Source of the DNA: Aureibaculum marinum
GTDB taxonomy: Bacteria; Bacteroidota; Bacteroidia; Flavobacteriales; Flavobacteriaceae
Direction: 5' to 3'
DNA: 64,000 bases
Assembly: GCF_003813905.1 (NCBI RefSeq)
Contig: NZ_RPFJ01000002.1
Location: 457,131 to 521,130 of the forward strand
The notes under the pieces were generated by a model. The model was not told the DNA's origin, searched no databases, and was given only the letters and a program-made list of their open reading frames with translations. Positions 40,057 to 49,550 of the stretch are shown here, piece after piece; the first letter of the stretch is position 1, and each line of letters begins with the position of its first letter. The position numbers were made by a program, and so were the translations under genes.

Positions 40057-40512
40057 ATGAAAACATTAAAAAATAGTATTGTAGCAATTGTTATATTATC
40101 ATTTATTGTAGCATGTACCACCCAAAAAGCAACCTCTACAAATTACCAAACTAGTAAGCAAGAAATTACAGCTATGTTGATGCAGCAAGCTAAAGATTGG
40201 TCAAATGGAGATTTAGAGGCCTTTATGCAAGGGTATATAAAATCTGACAGTTTAAAATTTGTAGGGAGTAATGGACTCACTTACGGATGGAAACAAACGT
40301 TAGAGAATTATAAAAATGGATATCCCAATAAAGACCATATCGGTACTTTAACATTTAAATTACTAGATTTTGACCAACTTGCTAATAATGTGTTTTTAGT
40401 TATTGGAGAATTTCATTTAAAACGAAAAGTTGGTAACGCCAATGGAATGTTTTCAATTGTCTTAAAACGCATAAATAAGCAATGGAAAATCGTAGCCGAT
40501 CATTCATCTTAA
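40057..40512 (+). CDS. DUF4440/NTF2-like lipoprotein
   Basis: 151 residues with a lipoprotein signal (SFIVAC, Cys20). The mature protein has the NTF2-like/SnoaL cone fold pattern: EITAMLMQQAKDWSNGDLEAFMQGY, LKFVGSNGLTYGWKQTLENYKNGYP and FSIVLKRINKQWKIVADHSS. Such proteins bind small ligands or act as accessory domains; no function can be assigned. The pabB-like gene starts 15 bases later. Confidence 0.82.
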   Translation: MKTLKNSIVAIVILSFIVACTTQKATSTNYQTSKQEITAMLMQQAKDWSNGDLEAFMQGYIKSDSLKFVGSNGLTYGWKQTLENYKNGYPNKDHIGTLTFKLLDFDQLANNVFLVIGEFHLKRKVGNANGMFSIVLKRINKQWKIVADHSS

Positions 40513-40527
40513 CATAATATTGTTACC

Positions 40528-41844
40528 TTGAACGAAATCAATAAATCATTACGTACCTCAAAAAAAATCACACTACAAAACCCAACTAATTTTAAAAAAA
40601 AATTACTGTATTGGGCTCAACAATATAATCAAGTTGTATGGCTAGATAGTAATAACTATCCTCTACAATATTCAAACTACGATGCTGTACTAGCTATTGG
40701 TTTATATTCAAATTTACAATGTAAGTACCCCAACGCTTTTGACAAATTAAAAAACTATAGAAATAATATTAACGATTATATTTTTGGTTATTTAACTTAT
40801 GATCTTAAAAATGATATTGAAAAGCTAACTTCTCAAAACTTTGACGGATTGCATTTTCCTGATTTATATTTTTTTCAACCTAAAAAACTATTCTTTTTAA
40901 AAAATAATATTTTAGAAATTAAATACTTAACACAAGTTAAGGATGATATTGAAAGTGATTTATCGTTAATAAAGACTATTGACTTAAATAAGTCTATAAA
41001 AGAAGTTGAACATAATGTTAAAATAAAAAAACAGATATCTAAAAAACAATATTTAAAACAACTCAATACTATTCTTAAACACATTAATAGAGGTAATATT
41101 TACGAAGTTAATTTTTGTCAAGAATTTTATTCAGAAAATGCTACGATTAATTCCTTAGAAGTGTATAATCATTTAAATAGCATTTCTAACGCTCCTTTTG
41201 CGAGCTTTTTAAAATTAGAAGATAAGTTTATTATTTCTGCTTCTCCTGAGCGATTTGTAAAAAAACAAGGTAATAAAATAATTTCTCAACCTATTAAAGG
41301 TACAGCAAAACGACTCACAGATAAAATTTCTGACCAACAACTTGCCATAGATTTAGCCAATGACCAAAAAGAGCGTTCAGAAAATATTATGATTGTAGAT
41401 TTGGTTAGGAATGATTTATCAAAAACAGCGATAAAAGGTTCTGTTAAAGTTGAAGAACTTTGTAAAGTCTATACTTTTGATCAAGTTCATCAAATGATTT
41501 CTACCATAAGTTCAACGACAGAACATATTACAGACCCTGTAGATATTATTAAAAGTCTTTTCCCTATGGGAAGCATGACAGGTGCACCTAAGTTATCTGC
41601 TATGCAAATAATTGAAAAATTTGAAACTACAAAACGTAGTGTTTATTCAGGGGCTATTGGCTATTTTACACCTGAGGCTGATTTCGATTTTAATGTAGTT
41701 ATCAGAAGTATTTTTTACAATAAAACAAATAAATATTTATCCTATTCCGTTGGAGGTGCAATTACGGCAAAATCAGATCCAGAAAAAGAATATGAAGAGT
41801 GCTTGGTGAAAGCAATTGCTATGAAAAAAGCATTAAAAAACTAA
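40528..41844 (+). CDS. pabB: Aminodeoxychorismate synthase component I (PabB-like)
   Basis: 438-residue chorismate-binding enzyme. Motifs: GNIYEVNFCQEF, SASPERFV, PIKGT (255-259, Lys257), IMIVDLVRNDLSKTA, and GSMTGAPKLSAMQIIEKFE. Lys in PIKGT is the PabB hallmark (TrpE has Ala), so it should make 4-amino-4-deoxychorismate for folate. The amidotransferase partner PabA is not beside it. The start is probably TTG; no ATG lies close to the N-terminus of the conserved region. Confidence 0.9.
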   Translation: MNEINKSLRTSKKITLQNPTNFKKKLLYWAQQYNQVVWLDSNNYPLQYSNYDAVLAIGLYSNLQCKYPNAFDKLKNYRNNINDYIFGYLTYDLKNDIEKLTSQNFDGLHFPDLYFFQPKKLFFLKNNILEIKYLTQVKDDIESDLSLIKTIDLNKSIKEVEHNVKIKKQISKKQYLKQLNTILKHINRGNIYEVNFCQEFYSENATINSLEVYNHLNSISNAPFASFLKLEDKFIISASPERFVKKQGNKIISQPIKGTAKRLTDKISDQQLAIDLANDQKERSENIMIVDLVRNDLSKTAIKGSVKVEELCKVYTFDQVHQMISTISSTTEHITDPVDIIKSLFPMGSMTGAPKLSAMQIIEKFETTKRSVYSGAIGYFTPEADFDFNVVIRSIFYNKTNKYLSYSVGGAITAKSDPEKEYEECLVKAIAMKKALKN

Positions 41845-41865
41845 TTAAAAGTAGGAGAAATCGTT

Positions 41866-42354
41866 TTATTTTTCAATTTTCTTAACTGTATCTTTTCTCA
41901 ATAGTAACATCGGTAAAGACACTCCAATTGTAAGTGAAACTAAAATAAAAAGCATGGTAAATCCATTAGAAAAAATAGACTGCATTAATACTGTTTTCTT
42001 AGTTACATCTTCTTCAATAAAAATAAAAGACATTATCGATAAAACAGTTTCATAAGCAAAATACCCAGGTATCATCGGAATCACAGCCGGAATGGAAAAC
42101 ACAACAGGTGGTTGATGAATACGATGAGCCATAGGCACACTTATAATACCTACAAAAGAAGCTGCCAATAAACTTGCCAAAATAATATTGACATTTAAAT
42201 CTAAAAGAACAAACTTAACAATCCCTGCACCAAACCCAAGTAAAAAAACAGTAAATATTGCTTTACGTGGTATATTAAATAAAATACCAAATCCTACTGC
42301 AGCAATACCAGCCCAAAGAGATACATCCAATAAATTTAATAGAATTGTTATCAT
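41866..42354 (-). CDS. Threonine/serine exporter, ThrE_2 (DUF3815) subunit
   Basis: 162 residues with four to five transmembrane helices and the typical AAVGFGILFNIPRKAIF and PPVVFSIPAVIPMIPGYFAYETV. It is the C-terminal half of a ThrE-like exporter, encoded separately. Overlaps the partner gene by 4 bases (start inside the partner's stop), so coupled translation and a heteromeric exporter are expected. Confidence 0.88.
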   Translation of the reverse strand: MITILLNLLDVSLWAGIAAVGFGILFNIPRKAIFTVFLLGFGAGIVKFVLLDLNVNIILASLLAASFVGIISVPMAHRIHQPPVVFSIPAVIPMIPGYFAYETVLSIMSFIFIEEDVTKKTVLMQSIFSNGFTMLFILVSLTIGVSLPMLLLRKDTVKKIEK

Positions 42355-43118
42355 TTTAATTGAAATATTAACATGGCGACAAAAAGCCCGAGTGCAATTG
42401 CCAAAACCGTCATCATTCCATTGGCAAACCTAACCATGCCATTTAATACATTTTTATCTAAAAGGTCTGTAAAAGAATTAATCAGTGCTACCCCTGGTAC
42501 TAAAAATAATATGGAAGTAGCCAATGTAGCTTCTGGCTGAGTGCCCAAATTAAAGTAAACTCCAAAAGAAGCTAATACTGATGCCGTTAGTGAAGCCAAC
42601 GAAACACTAATATAAGGATTAAATTCCCTTTTATGGGCTGTCTGTAGCATTAACATTCCAAAAAATGTACTGACAAAAGCTATTAGTAAATTAATATAAT
42701 CTCCTCCAAATATTTTACAGAATCCAGCTCCTGCAAAACTAACAGCAACTAAAACGACAAGCCTTGGATATCTTTTTTGCTGTTGAATTAATTTAATTTC
42801 ATCTGATATTTGTGAAAGAGACCAACCTTGACTAATCGCATTCCAACTTGCTTTACTTACCGATGAAATTACCGTAAAATCAATTTTATGTGAAGGTAAG
42901 TTCTTTACTTTAGTACAGTTTTTTCTAGTTTCCTTATCTATTACGGTTAAAATAATTGTTTTTTGACTTATTAAACTATACGATTCACAATTTAACACAG
43001 AAGCAAATCGGTCAATATTTAAATCGACCCTATTTGTATTTGCACCAGAGACCATCAATATCGACGATATTTCCAATAATAAATCTGCAATCTTTTCTAA
43101 CCTACTTTCAGTCTTCAT
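42351..43118 (-). CDS. Threonine/serine exporter, ThrE (DUF1212) subunit
   Basis: 255 residues: a soluble N-terminal part (about 1-110, LLEISSILMVSGANTNRVDLNI) and five transmembrane helices with VPGVALINSFTDLLDKNVLNGMVRFANGMM, the DUF1212 signature. Works with the ThrE_2 subunit to export small amino acids. It lies 46 bases downstream of argH on the same strand and might be the tail of that cluster. Confidence 0.88.
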   Translation of the reverse strand: MKTESRLEKIADLLLEISSILMVSGANTNRVDLNIDRFASVLNCESYSLISQKTIILTVIDKETRKNCTKVKNLPSHKIDFTVISSVSKASWNAISQGWSLSQISDEIKLIQQQKRYPRLVVLVAVSFAGAGFCKIFGGDYINLLIAFVSTFFGMLMLQTAHKREFNPYISVSLASLTASVLASFGVYFNLGTQPEATLATSILFLVPGVALINSFTDLLDKNVLNGMVRFANGMMTVLAIALGLFVAMLIFQLK

Positions 43119-43164
43119 TTATATAAAATAAAAGCATTGCAAAGTTAAGGTATAACTGTACCTT

Positions 43165-44445
43165 CTACAAAACTTTATCCATTTTCTCTTTAATCTGTTC
43201 TAAACATAAATTGCCGATACTTCCTAAATGTGTGTGGTTAACATTTTTATCAGGTTTAAATTCTCCTTTTTCTACAGTTGCCCCTACAATTTTATAAGCA
43301 TCTCTAAAAGCAACACCATCTTGTACTAATTTATTTACCTCTTCAACAGTAAACAAGTAGTTGTATTTAGAATCTTCTAAAATTTCAGTATTTACACGAA
43401 TATTTTTAATAGAGAAAGTCATCATTTCTAAACATGATTTCAACGTTTGAATGGCTGGTAAAATAGCCTCTTTTAACAATTGTAAATCACGTTGGTAACC
43501 ACTAGGCAAGTTGTTAGATATTAAAGTAAGCTCATAAGGAAGTGCTTGTAACGCATTACATTTACCTCTTATCAATTCAAACACATCTGGATTTTTTTTG
43601 TGAGGCATAATACTAGAACCTGTAGTTAATTCATCAGGAAAAGAAACAAAATTAAAATTCTGACTCATATATAAACAGATATCCATTGCAAATTTTGAAA
43701 GTGTTCCTGCAACAGCACTCAATGCTGAAGCCAATGCTTTTTCGGTTTTCCCCCTACTCATTTGAGCCGCAACTACGTTGTATTTTAAGGTTTTAAAACC
43801 AAGCAATTCTGTAGTCATTTGCCTATCAATATCAAAAGAGCTACCATATCCGGCACCAGACCCGAGAGGATTCTGATCGGCAATTTTATAAGCGGCATTT
43901 AAAAAATAGATGTCATCAATTAAACTCTCAGCATACGCCGAAAACCATAAGCCAAAAGAAGATGGCATAGCAACTTGTAAATGCGTATATCCGGGCATTA
44001 AAACATTTTTATGTTCTTCAGCTTTAGATAATAATAGATCAAAAAAGGATTTTACTAAAGTTTTAATTTCAGTAATTTCATCTTTAAAATACAAGTGTAA
44101 ATCCACCAAAACTTGATCGTTTCTAGAACGTGCGGTATGAATCTTTTTTCCAGTATCACCCAACATTTCTGTAAGCATAAACTCTACTTTAGAATGTACA
44201 TCTTCAAAAGTATCTTCTATTACAAAGTTTCCATCTTTAATATTATTTAAAATACTATTTAAAGCGGCCTCAATCACAGTAATTTCACGATCTTGTAAAA
44301 TTTGCATTTTGTGTAACATTTTGGCATGAGCTATAGACCCCATAACATCATATTTTGCAATAATCAAATCTAATTGTCTATCGTTTCCAACAGTGAACAT
44401 ATCAATTTTTTCATCAGTACTAAAGCCTTTATCCCAGAGTTTCAT
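43165..44445 (-). CDS. argH: Argininosuccinate lyase
   Basis: 426 residues, fumarase/aspartase superfamily. Signature GSSIMPHKKNPDVFELIRGK with the catalytic Ser, plus HTARSRNDQV and the helix segment TVEEVNKLVQDGVAFRDAYKIVG. It splits argininosuccinate to arginine and fumarate. Shorter than the E. coli enzyme (457) but complete. Last arginine gene of the minus-strand cluster. Confidence 0.96.
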   Translation of the reverse strand: MKLWDKGFSTDEKIDMFTVGNDRQLDLIIAKYDVMGSIAHAKMLHKMQILQDREITVIEAALNSILNNIKDGNFVIEDTFEDVHSKVEFMLTEMLGDTGKKIHTARSRNDQVLVDLHLYFKDEITEIKTLVKSFFDLLLSKAEEHKNVLMPGYTHLQVAMPSSFGLWFSAYAESLIDDIYFLNAAYKIADQNPLGSGAGYGSSFDIDRQMTTELLGFKTLKYNVVAAQMSRGKTEKALASALSAVAGTLSKFAMDICLYMSQNFNFVSFPDELTTGSSIMPHKKNPDVFELIRGKCNALQALPYELTLISNNLPSGYQRDLQLLKEAILPAIQTLKSCLEMMTFSIKNIRVNTEILEDSKYNYLFTVEEVNKLVQDGVAFRDAYKIVGATVEKGEFKPDKNVNHTHLGSIGNLCLEQIKEKMDKVL

Positions 44446-44515
44446 TTTTATTTAGGTTTAATCGTTTATTTAATCTTATGAGTTTATAATGATTGTAATT
44501 TCATTAAAAAGCAAT

Positions 44516-45580
44516 CTATTCTACTATCGCTCGTTTTAACAATTCAATATATAATCTTACGCCTTCTTCTATTTCATGTATATATATAAATTCATCTGCA
44601 CTATGTGAACGTAACGAATCTCCTGGACCTAATTTTAAGGATGGACACGTTAACACCGCTTGATCCGATAAAGTTGGCGACCCGTAGGTTTCTCTACCCA
44701 ATTCAATTCCTGCTTTTACCAAAGAGTGTTCCTTAGGTATTGATGACGAATTTAATCGTAAAGATCGTTCTTTTACATCTACCTGCACATGATTTTTTAT
44801 AATTTCCAATACTTCTATATTACTATACGCATCAGTAATACGAACGTCTACTACGAAATGACATTCTGCAGGAATAACGTTATGCTGACTACCTGCTTCA
44901 ATTTGAGTCACAGTCATTTTAACGTTACCTAATGTTTCAGAAATTTTCGGAAATTCATATTCTTTAAACCATTTAATGGCTTCCATAGCTTTATAGATAG
45001 AATTATCTCCTAAGCCATGTGCTGCATGCCCAGCCTTTCCATAAGCATAACAATCAAGAACTAATAATCCTTTTTCAGAAATAGCAAGCTGCATTAATGT
45101 AGGTTCTCCAACAATGGCAACATCAAGTTTTGGCAATATTGGTAAAACGCTATTCAACCCTAATTTTCCGGAACTCTCTTCTTCAGCAGAGGCAACAATT
45201 ACCAAGTTATATTTTAAATTTTTATGATTATAGTAATACGTAAACAAAGCTAATAAAGAGACTAAACACCCTCCAGCATCATTACTTCCTAAACCAAATA
45301 ATTTTCCATCTTTTATTTCTGGATTAAAAGGGTTTTTAGTGTAGGCAGAATTAGGTTTTACTGTATCGTGATGAGAATTTAATAACATTGTTGGTTTTGC
45401 TTCATCAAAATACTTATTAAAAGCATACACATTATGATTGGCTCTTTTAAATTCTATATTATAAGTAATAAACCAATTTTCTATGAGCTGTGCCGTTTCA
45501 TCCTCTTCTCCAGAAAATGACTCTGTTGCAATAAGGCTTTGTAAAAGTACAACAGCCTCTTTAGTTAGTTTTTCAATCAT
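44516..45580 (-). CDS. argE: M20 family acylornithine deacylase
   Basis: 354 residues. Metal ligands in LNSHHDTVKP and GLGSNDAGGC, the general base pair in SAEEESSGKLG, and a dimerisation domain (AVGKAGHAAHGLGDNSIYKA region). From its position it should remove the acyl group from acylcitrulline, since the cluster has an acylornithine carbamoyltransferase; in such pathways the deacylase works after carbamoylation. It overlaps argB by 4 bases. Confidence 0.9.
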   Translation of the reverse strand: MIEKLTKEAVVLLQSLIATESFSGEEDETAQLIENWFITYNIEFKRANHNVYAFNKYFDEAKPTMLLNSHHDTVKPNSAYTKNPFNPEIKDGKLFGLGSNDAGGCLVSLLALFTYYYNHKNLKYNLVIVASAEEESSGKLGLNSVLPILPKLDVAIVGEPTLMQLAISEKGLLVLDCYAYGKAGHAAHGLGDNSIYKAMEAIKWFKEYEFPKISETLGNVKMTVTQIEAGSQHNVIPAECHFVVDVRITDAYSNIEVLEIIKNHVQVDVKERSLRLNSSSIPKEHSLVKAGIELGRETYGSPTLSDQAVLTCPSLKLGPGDSLRSHSADEFIYIHEIEEGVRLYIELLKRAIVE

Positions 45581-46356
45581 AATATCAATCTTGTATGTTG
45601 TATGTTTTTATCTGTTAAAAAATCAGTATTAGCAATATGAATTTCAGCAACACCATTGTTTAAAGCGACAAAGCAATTTTCTAATTTTGGCAACATTCCG
45701 TCAGCAATTATACCATCGTCTTTTAAATTTTTATAGTGAGCTAAATTAATGTTTTCTATTATAGAATTCTCGTCATTAATATTTTTTAAAACCCCTTTTT
45801 TTTCAAAAACATAAGTCAAACTCACTTCATAAATTTTGGCTAAAGCTGATGCCAACTCAGACGCTACAGTATCTGCATTGGTATTTAACAATTGTCCATT
45901 TTTATTGTGAGTTATTGCACAAAATACCGGTGTTAAATTATTCTCTAAAAGTACAGAAATTGTTTTAACATCAACGGATTCAATATCGCCAGCAAAACCA
46001 TAATCTACATCTTTTACAATCCGTTTATTAGCTTTTATAGTGTTGCCATCTGCTCCTGAAAGACCAATGGCATTACAGTTATTCTGTTGTAGTTTAGCAA
46101 CTATATTTTTATTAAGCAACCCTGCATACACCATAGTTACAACCTCTAAATTAGAGGCATCTGTTACACGCCTTCCTTCAATCATTTTAGGTTCTAGCTG
46201 CAACTTTTTAGCTACTTCTGTCGCTTTTTTTCCACCTCCATGAACTAAAATATTCAATCCTTCTAGCTTTGAATAATCGGTTAAAAATAATGATAGCGAT
46301 TTTTCATCGTCAATAACATTTCCCCCTATTTTTATGATGTTAAGTTTTTGCTTCAT
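45577..46356 (-). CDS. argB: N-acylglutamate kinase
   Basis: 259-residue amino-acid kinase fold: IKIGGNVIDDEKSL, LVHGGGKKATEVAKKL, MIEGRRVTDASNLEVVTMVYAG, GLSGADGNTIKA and LNTNADTVASELASAL. Phosphorylates N-acetyl- (or N-succinyl-) glutamate. Which acyl group is used is open, see the findings. Overlaps argE by 4 bases. Confidence 0.95.
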   Translation of the reverse strand: MKQKLNIIKIGGNVIDDEKSLSLFLTDYSKLEGLNILVHGGGKKATEVAKKLQLEPKMIEGRRVTDASNLEVVTMVYAGLLNKNIVAKLQQNNCNAIGLSGADGNTIKANKRIVKDVDYGFAGDIESVDVKTISVLLENNLTPVFCAITHNKNGQLLNTNADTVASELASALAKIYEVSLTYVFEKKGVLKNINDENSIIENINLAHYKNLKDDGIIADGMLPKLENCFVALNNGVAEIHIANTDFLTDKNIQHTRLIL

Positions 46357-46416
46357 CTTAATTAATAAGTATACATTAATCTCAAATTAATATTTTAAAG
46401 TGATTTGTAAAAATTT

Positions 46417-47367
46417 CTATTTTTTACCTTTCTCTAAAATTCTTTTTAATACTAACTGAGCTGCATAAGTTCTATTATTAGCTTGTTCTATTACTAAAGA
46501 GTTTTCACCATTGAGCACTTCATCAGATACAATAACATTTCTTCGTACTGGTAAGCAATGCATAAATTTAGCATTATTTGTCAACTCCATTTTTTTCTGA
46601 TCAATCATCCAGTTTTTATCTTGATGTAAAACTTTTCCATAATCTGAAAATGAACTCCAATTTTTGGCATAAATAAAATCTGCATTTTTAAAGGCTTCTT
46701 CTTGATTATAGGTTATAGGTGTATTTTTAGTAATTTCCGGATCTAGTTCATACCCTTTAGGATGTGTTATAACAAATTCTGCATTTTGGAGCTGCATCAT
46801 TTGTACAAAAGAATTAGCAACAGCATGTGGCAAAGCTTTTGGATGTGGAGCCCATGACAATACAATTTTTGGTGCTTTTTTACTATTAAATTCTGCTAAC
46901 GTAATAGCATCAGCTAAAGCTTGTAGTGGATGCCCTACTGAACTTTCCATATTTACAATAGGCACAGTGGCATATTTTGTAAAATTCTTTAAAACTTCTT
47001 CTGATAAATCTTTTTTCTTGTCTTTTAATAATGCAAATGCTCTTATAGCAATAATATCACAATATTGAGAAATAACCTGAGCCGCTTCTTTTACATGTTC
47101 TGATTTACCTTGATCCATTACAGTACCATCCTCAAATTCTAAAGCCCATCCTTCATTTGAAAAATTCATTACAATAGGAGTTAATCCTAAATTTAATGCT
47201 GCCTTTTGCGTACTTAGTCTAGTACGCAAACTTGAATTAAAAAATAATAAACCAATAGTTTTATTTGCTCCAAGCGACTTATATTGTAAAGGGTTCTTTT
47301 TAATTTCTATTGCTTCATTTACCCAATCAGGTAAAGAATCAATATCGTTAATTGACAAATAATTCAT
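46417..47367 (-). CDS. N-acylornithine carbamoyltransferase (acetyl/succinyl type)
   Basis: 316 residues. The carbamoyl-phosphate motif is present as SLRTR (46-50); the FNEGW-like EGWALEFEDGTVMDQ and HCLPVRRNVIVSDEV identify the acylornithine branch rather than ordinary OTCase. The loop that selects the acyl group reads GKSEH, with Ser89 about where Xanthomonas AOTCase has Glu92 and Bacteroides SOTCase has Pro90. This would favour succinylornithine. Placement by eye only. Confidence 0.92.
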   Translation of the reverse strand: MNYLSINDIDSLPDWVNEAIEIKKNPLQYKSLGANKTIGLLFFNSSLRTRLSTQKAALNLGLTPIVMNFSNEGWALEFEDGTVMDQGKSEHVKEAAQVISQYCDIIAIRAFALLKDKKKDLSEEVLKNFTKYATVPIVNMESSVGHPLQALADAITLAEFNSKKAPKIVLSWAPHPKALPHAVANSFVQMMQLQNAEFVITHPKGYELDPEITKNTPITYNQEEAFKNADFIYAKNWSSFSDYGKVLHQDKNWMIDQKKMELTNNAKFMHCLPVRRNVIVSDEVLNGENSLVIEQANNRTYAAQLVLKRILEKGKK

Positions 47368-47459
47368 GTATTAATTTTTATTGTTTTTGAAAAGACACAT
47401 GCTATTCTCTAGTTATCATTTCACTAAGTGATAATGCTATTAACATGCTCGTTTCATTT

Positions 47460-48236
47460 TTATTTATTTAATATTTTAGTAAATGGAATTTCATTATTAA
47501 TTGCACTCTTAATAAAGTTATCTTTTAATCCGTTTACAATCCACGTTTCAATAGCATTATCTTTTAGAATTTGTGCTGCATTTATTTTTGATTGCATACC
47601 TCCCGTTCCCAAAGAAGATTTATCTGTTGAAATTTCATTTTGCAATTTATCTACATCATTAACAATTGTAATGGTTTCTTTTTTATTAGTTGTTATCGAA
47701 GATTTTGTATAAATACCATCAGTATTGGTAGCAATTATTACTAAGTCTACATTTAACAAACATCCTGTTAGTGCAGCCAACTTATCATTGTCTCCAAACT
47801 TAATTTCATCTGTTGCCACAGTATCATTTTCATTAATTATAGGTATATAATTATTAGCTAACAATACATTTATGGTATTCATAATATTTTGTTTAGATAT
47901 TTCTCTTTCAAAATCTGCATAAGACAACAAACATTGAGAGGTTAATAAACCAAGTTCCCAAAAATTATCATGAAACATTCTCATTAATTGAGGTTGACCG
48001 ATAGCTGCTAATGCTTGTTTTACATTTATTTCTTTACCATTACTTTCTAATTTTACAAATTGTCTTGCCACAGCAATAGCCCCTGAACTAACAATAATAA
48101 ATTCATAATCATCTTTTAAAAACGATATTTGTCGCCCTATATCTTCTATTTTACCTCTAGAAATTTGATTGGTTTCTTTGGTAAGTGTATTACTACCAAT
48201 TTTTAGTAATACTCGCTTTTTACCTGTTTTGCCCAT
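47460..48236 (-). CDS. proB: Glutamate 5-kinase
   Basis: 258 residues: amino-acid kinase domain with LLKIGSNTLTKE, IIVSSGAIAVARQ, IPIINENDTVATDEIKFGDNDKLAAL and GTGGMQSKINAA. The C-terminal PUA domain found in the E. coli enzyme is missing, as is normal in Bacteroidota. First enzyme of proline synthesis. The partner proA is not found in the window; a 168-base gap lies upstream, where it might be expected. Confidence 0.93.
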   Translation of the reverse strand: MGKTGKKRVLLKIGSNTLTKETNQISRGKIEDIGRQISFLKDDYEFIIVSSGAIAVARQFVKLESNGKEINVKQALAAIGQPQLMRMFHDNFWELGLLTSQCLLSYADFEREISKQNIMNTINVLLANNYIPIINENDTVATDEIKFGDNDKLAALTGCLLNVDLVIIATNTDGIYTKSSITTNKKETITIVNDVDKLQNEISTDKSSLGTGGMQSKINAAQILKDNAIETWIVNGLKDNFIKSAINNEIPFTKILNK

Positions 48237-48404
48237 CCTTTAAAAAATAGTTCTCTGTTAACACTTTATTTAAAAATTTACCACAATTTTTGTTTTTTTA
48301 CTTTTAAGGACACAACATTTCGTTCTGATATGATGGAGCCTACATGAATTGTATCAGCTTATTATCAATTCAACAGAATGATACAAACTACTACCTAACA
48401 CTTA
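48237..48404. other. Intergenic gap in the arg/pro cluster with an inverted repeat
   Basis: 168 bases without a gene. It contains an 8-bp inverted repeat TTGTATCA (48349-48356) and TGATACAA (48379-48386), 22 bases apart. It could be an operator or a remnant of lost sequence. No terminator or clear -7 box is seen. Confidence 0.4.
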
Positions 48405-49550
48405 TTAAGATTTAAAATTAGTACTTTTCAAAATTTTAATTAAAGCATCGAAAAAAACATCTACATGCTCTTTACTAATTGTCATTGGTGGTAATATTCT
48501 CAATAGATTTTTATTACTAGCACCTCCTGTAAAAATATGGTAATTATATATTAGTTGTTTTCTCAATTCTGCTACTTCAAAATCAAATTCTAAACCAAGC
48601 ATTAAGCCTTTTCCTTTTATCTTTTTTACTTGTGGAATTTGTTTTGCTTTTTCAATAAAATAGGCAGACACTTCGTTTACATTGTCCAACAATTTTTCAT
48701 TCTCAATAACTTCCAATACCGCTATAGATGCAGCACAAGCTAAATGATTTCCACCAAAGGTAGTTCCTAATAAACCATAACTTGCTTTTAATTTAGGTGA
48801 AATTAAAATACCACCAACAGGAAAACCATTCCCCATACCTTTAGCAACCGAAATTATATCTGGTTGAATAGTATGATATTGATGAGCAAAAAATTTACCA
48901 CTTCGCCCATATCCAGATTGAATTTCGTCTGCTATTAAAATTACATTATACTTATTGCAAAGCGTTCTTAAATCTTGAAAAAAGGCTGTTGTTCCTTCAT
49001 CCAAACCTCCTACTCCTTGAATACCTTCAATAATTACTGCACAAACATCACCTTTTGACAAAGCTTTCTCTACCAATTCACTATTATTTAGAGGTAAAAT
49101 AGTTACAGGATTACAACTATTTATAGGAGCTATAATTTTAGGGTTATCCGTTACCGATACCGCAGCAGATGTTCGTCCATGAAAAGAATTTTCAAAAGCT
49201 ATAACTTTATTTTTATTGGTATGAAAAGAAGCCAATTTCAAAGCATTTTCGTTAGCTTCAGCTCCAGAATTGCACAAAAACAAACTAAAATCAGAATAAC
49301 CAGACATTTTGCCTAATTTTTCTGCCAATTGAACTTGAAGCGGATTTTGAACTGCATTAGAATAAAATCCTATAGCTTCTAATTGTTTTTCAACACTTTT
49401 AACATAATATGGATGTGAATGTCCAATTGATATAACACCATGACCACCATAAAAATCAAGATAATCTTGACCTTTATTATCTGTAACTACCATATCGTTT
49501 CCCTTTATGGGAGTTACCTCATATAAGGGATAAACATCAAAAAGTTTCAT
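48405..49550 (-). CDS. argD: Acylornithine aminotransferase
   Basis: 381-residue class III PLP aminotransferase. Motifs: LFLCNSGAEANENALKLA, AFENSFHGRTSAAVSVT, IIEGIQGVGGL, LIADEIQSGYGRSGKFFAHQ, and the PLP lysine in ISVAKGMGNGFPVGG. It transaminates acylglutamate semialdehyde. Overlaps proC by 4 bases. Confidence 0.94.
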   Translation of the reverse strand: MKLFDVYPLYEVTPIKGNDMVVTDNKGQDYLDFYGGHGVISIGHSHPYYVKSVEKQLEAIGFYSNAVQNPLQVQLAEKLGKMSGYSDFSLFLCNSGAEANENALKLASFHTNKNKVIAFENSFHGRTSAAVSVTDNPKIIAPINSCNPVTILPLNNSELVEKALSKGDVCAVIIEGIQGVGGLDEGTTAFFQDLRTLCNKYNVILIADEIQSGYGRSGKFFAHQYHTIQPDIISVAKGMGNGFPVGGILISPKLKASYGLLGTTFGGNHLACAASIAVLEVIENEKLLDNVNEVSAYFIEKAKQIPQVKKIKGKGLMLGLEFDFEVAELRKQLIYNYHIFTGGASNKNLLRILPPMTISKEHVDVFFDALIKILKSTNFKS

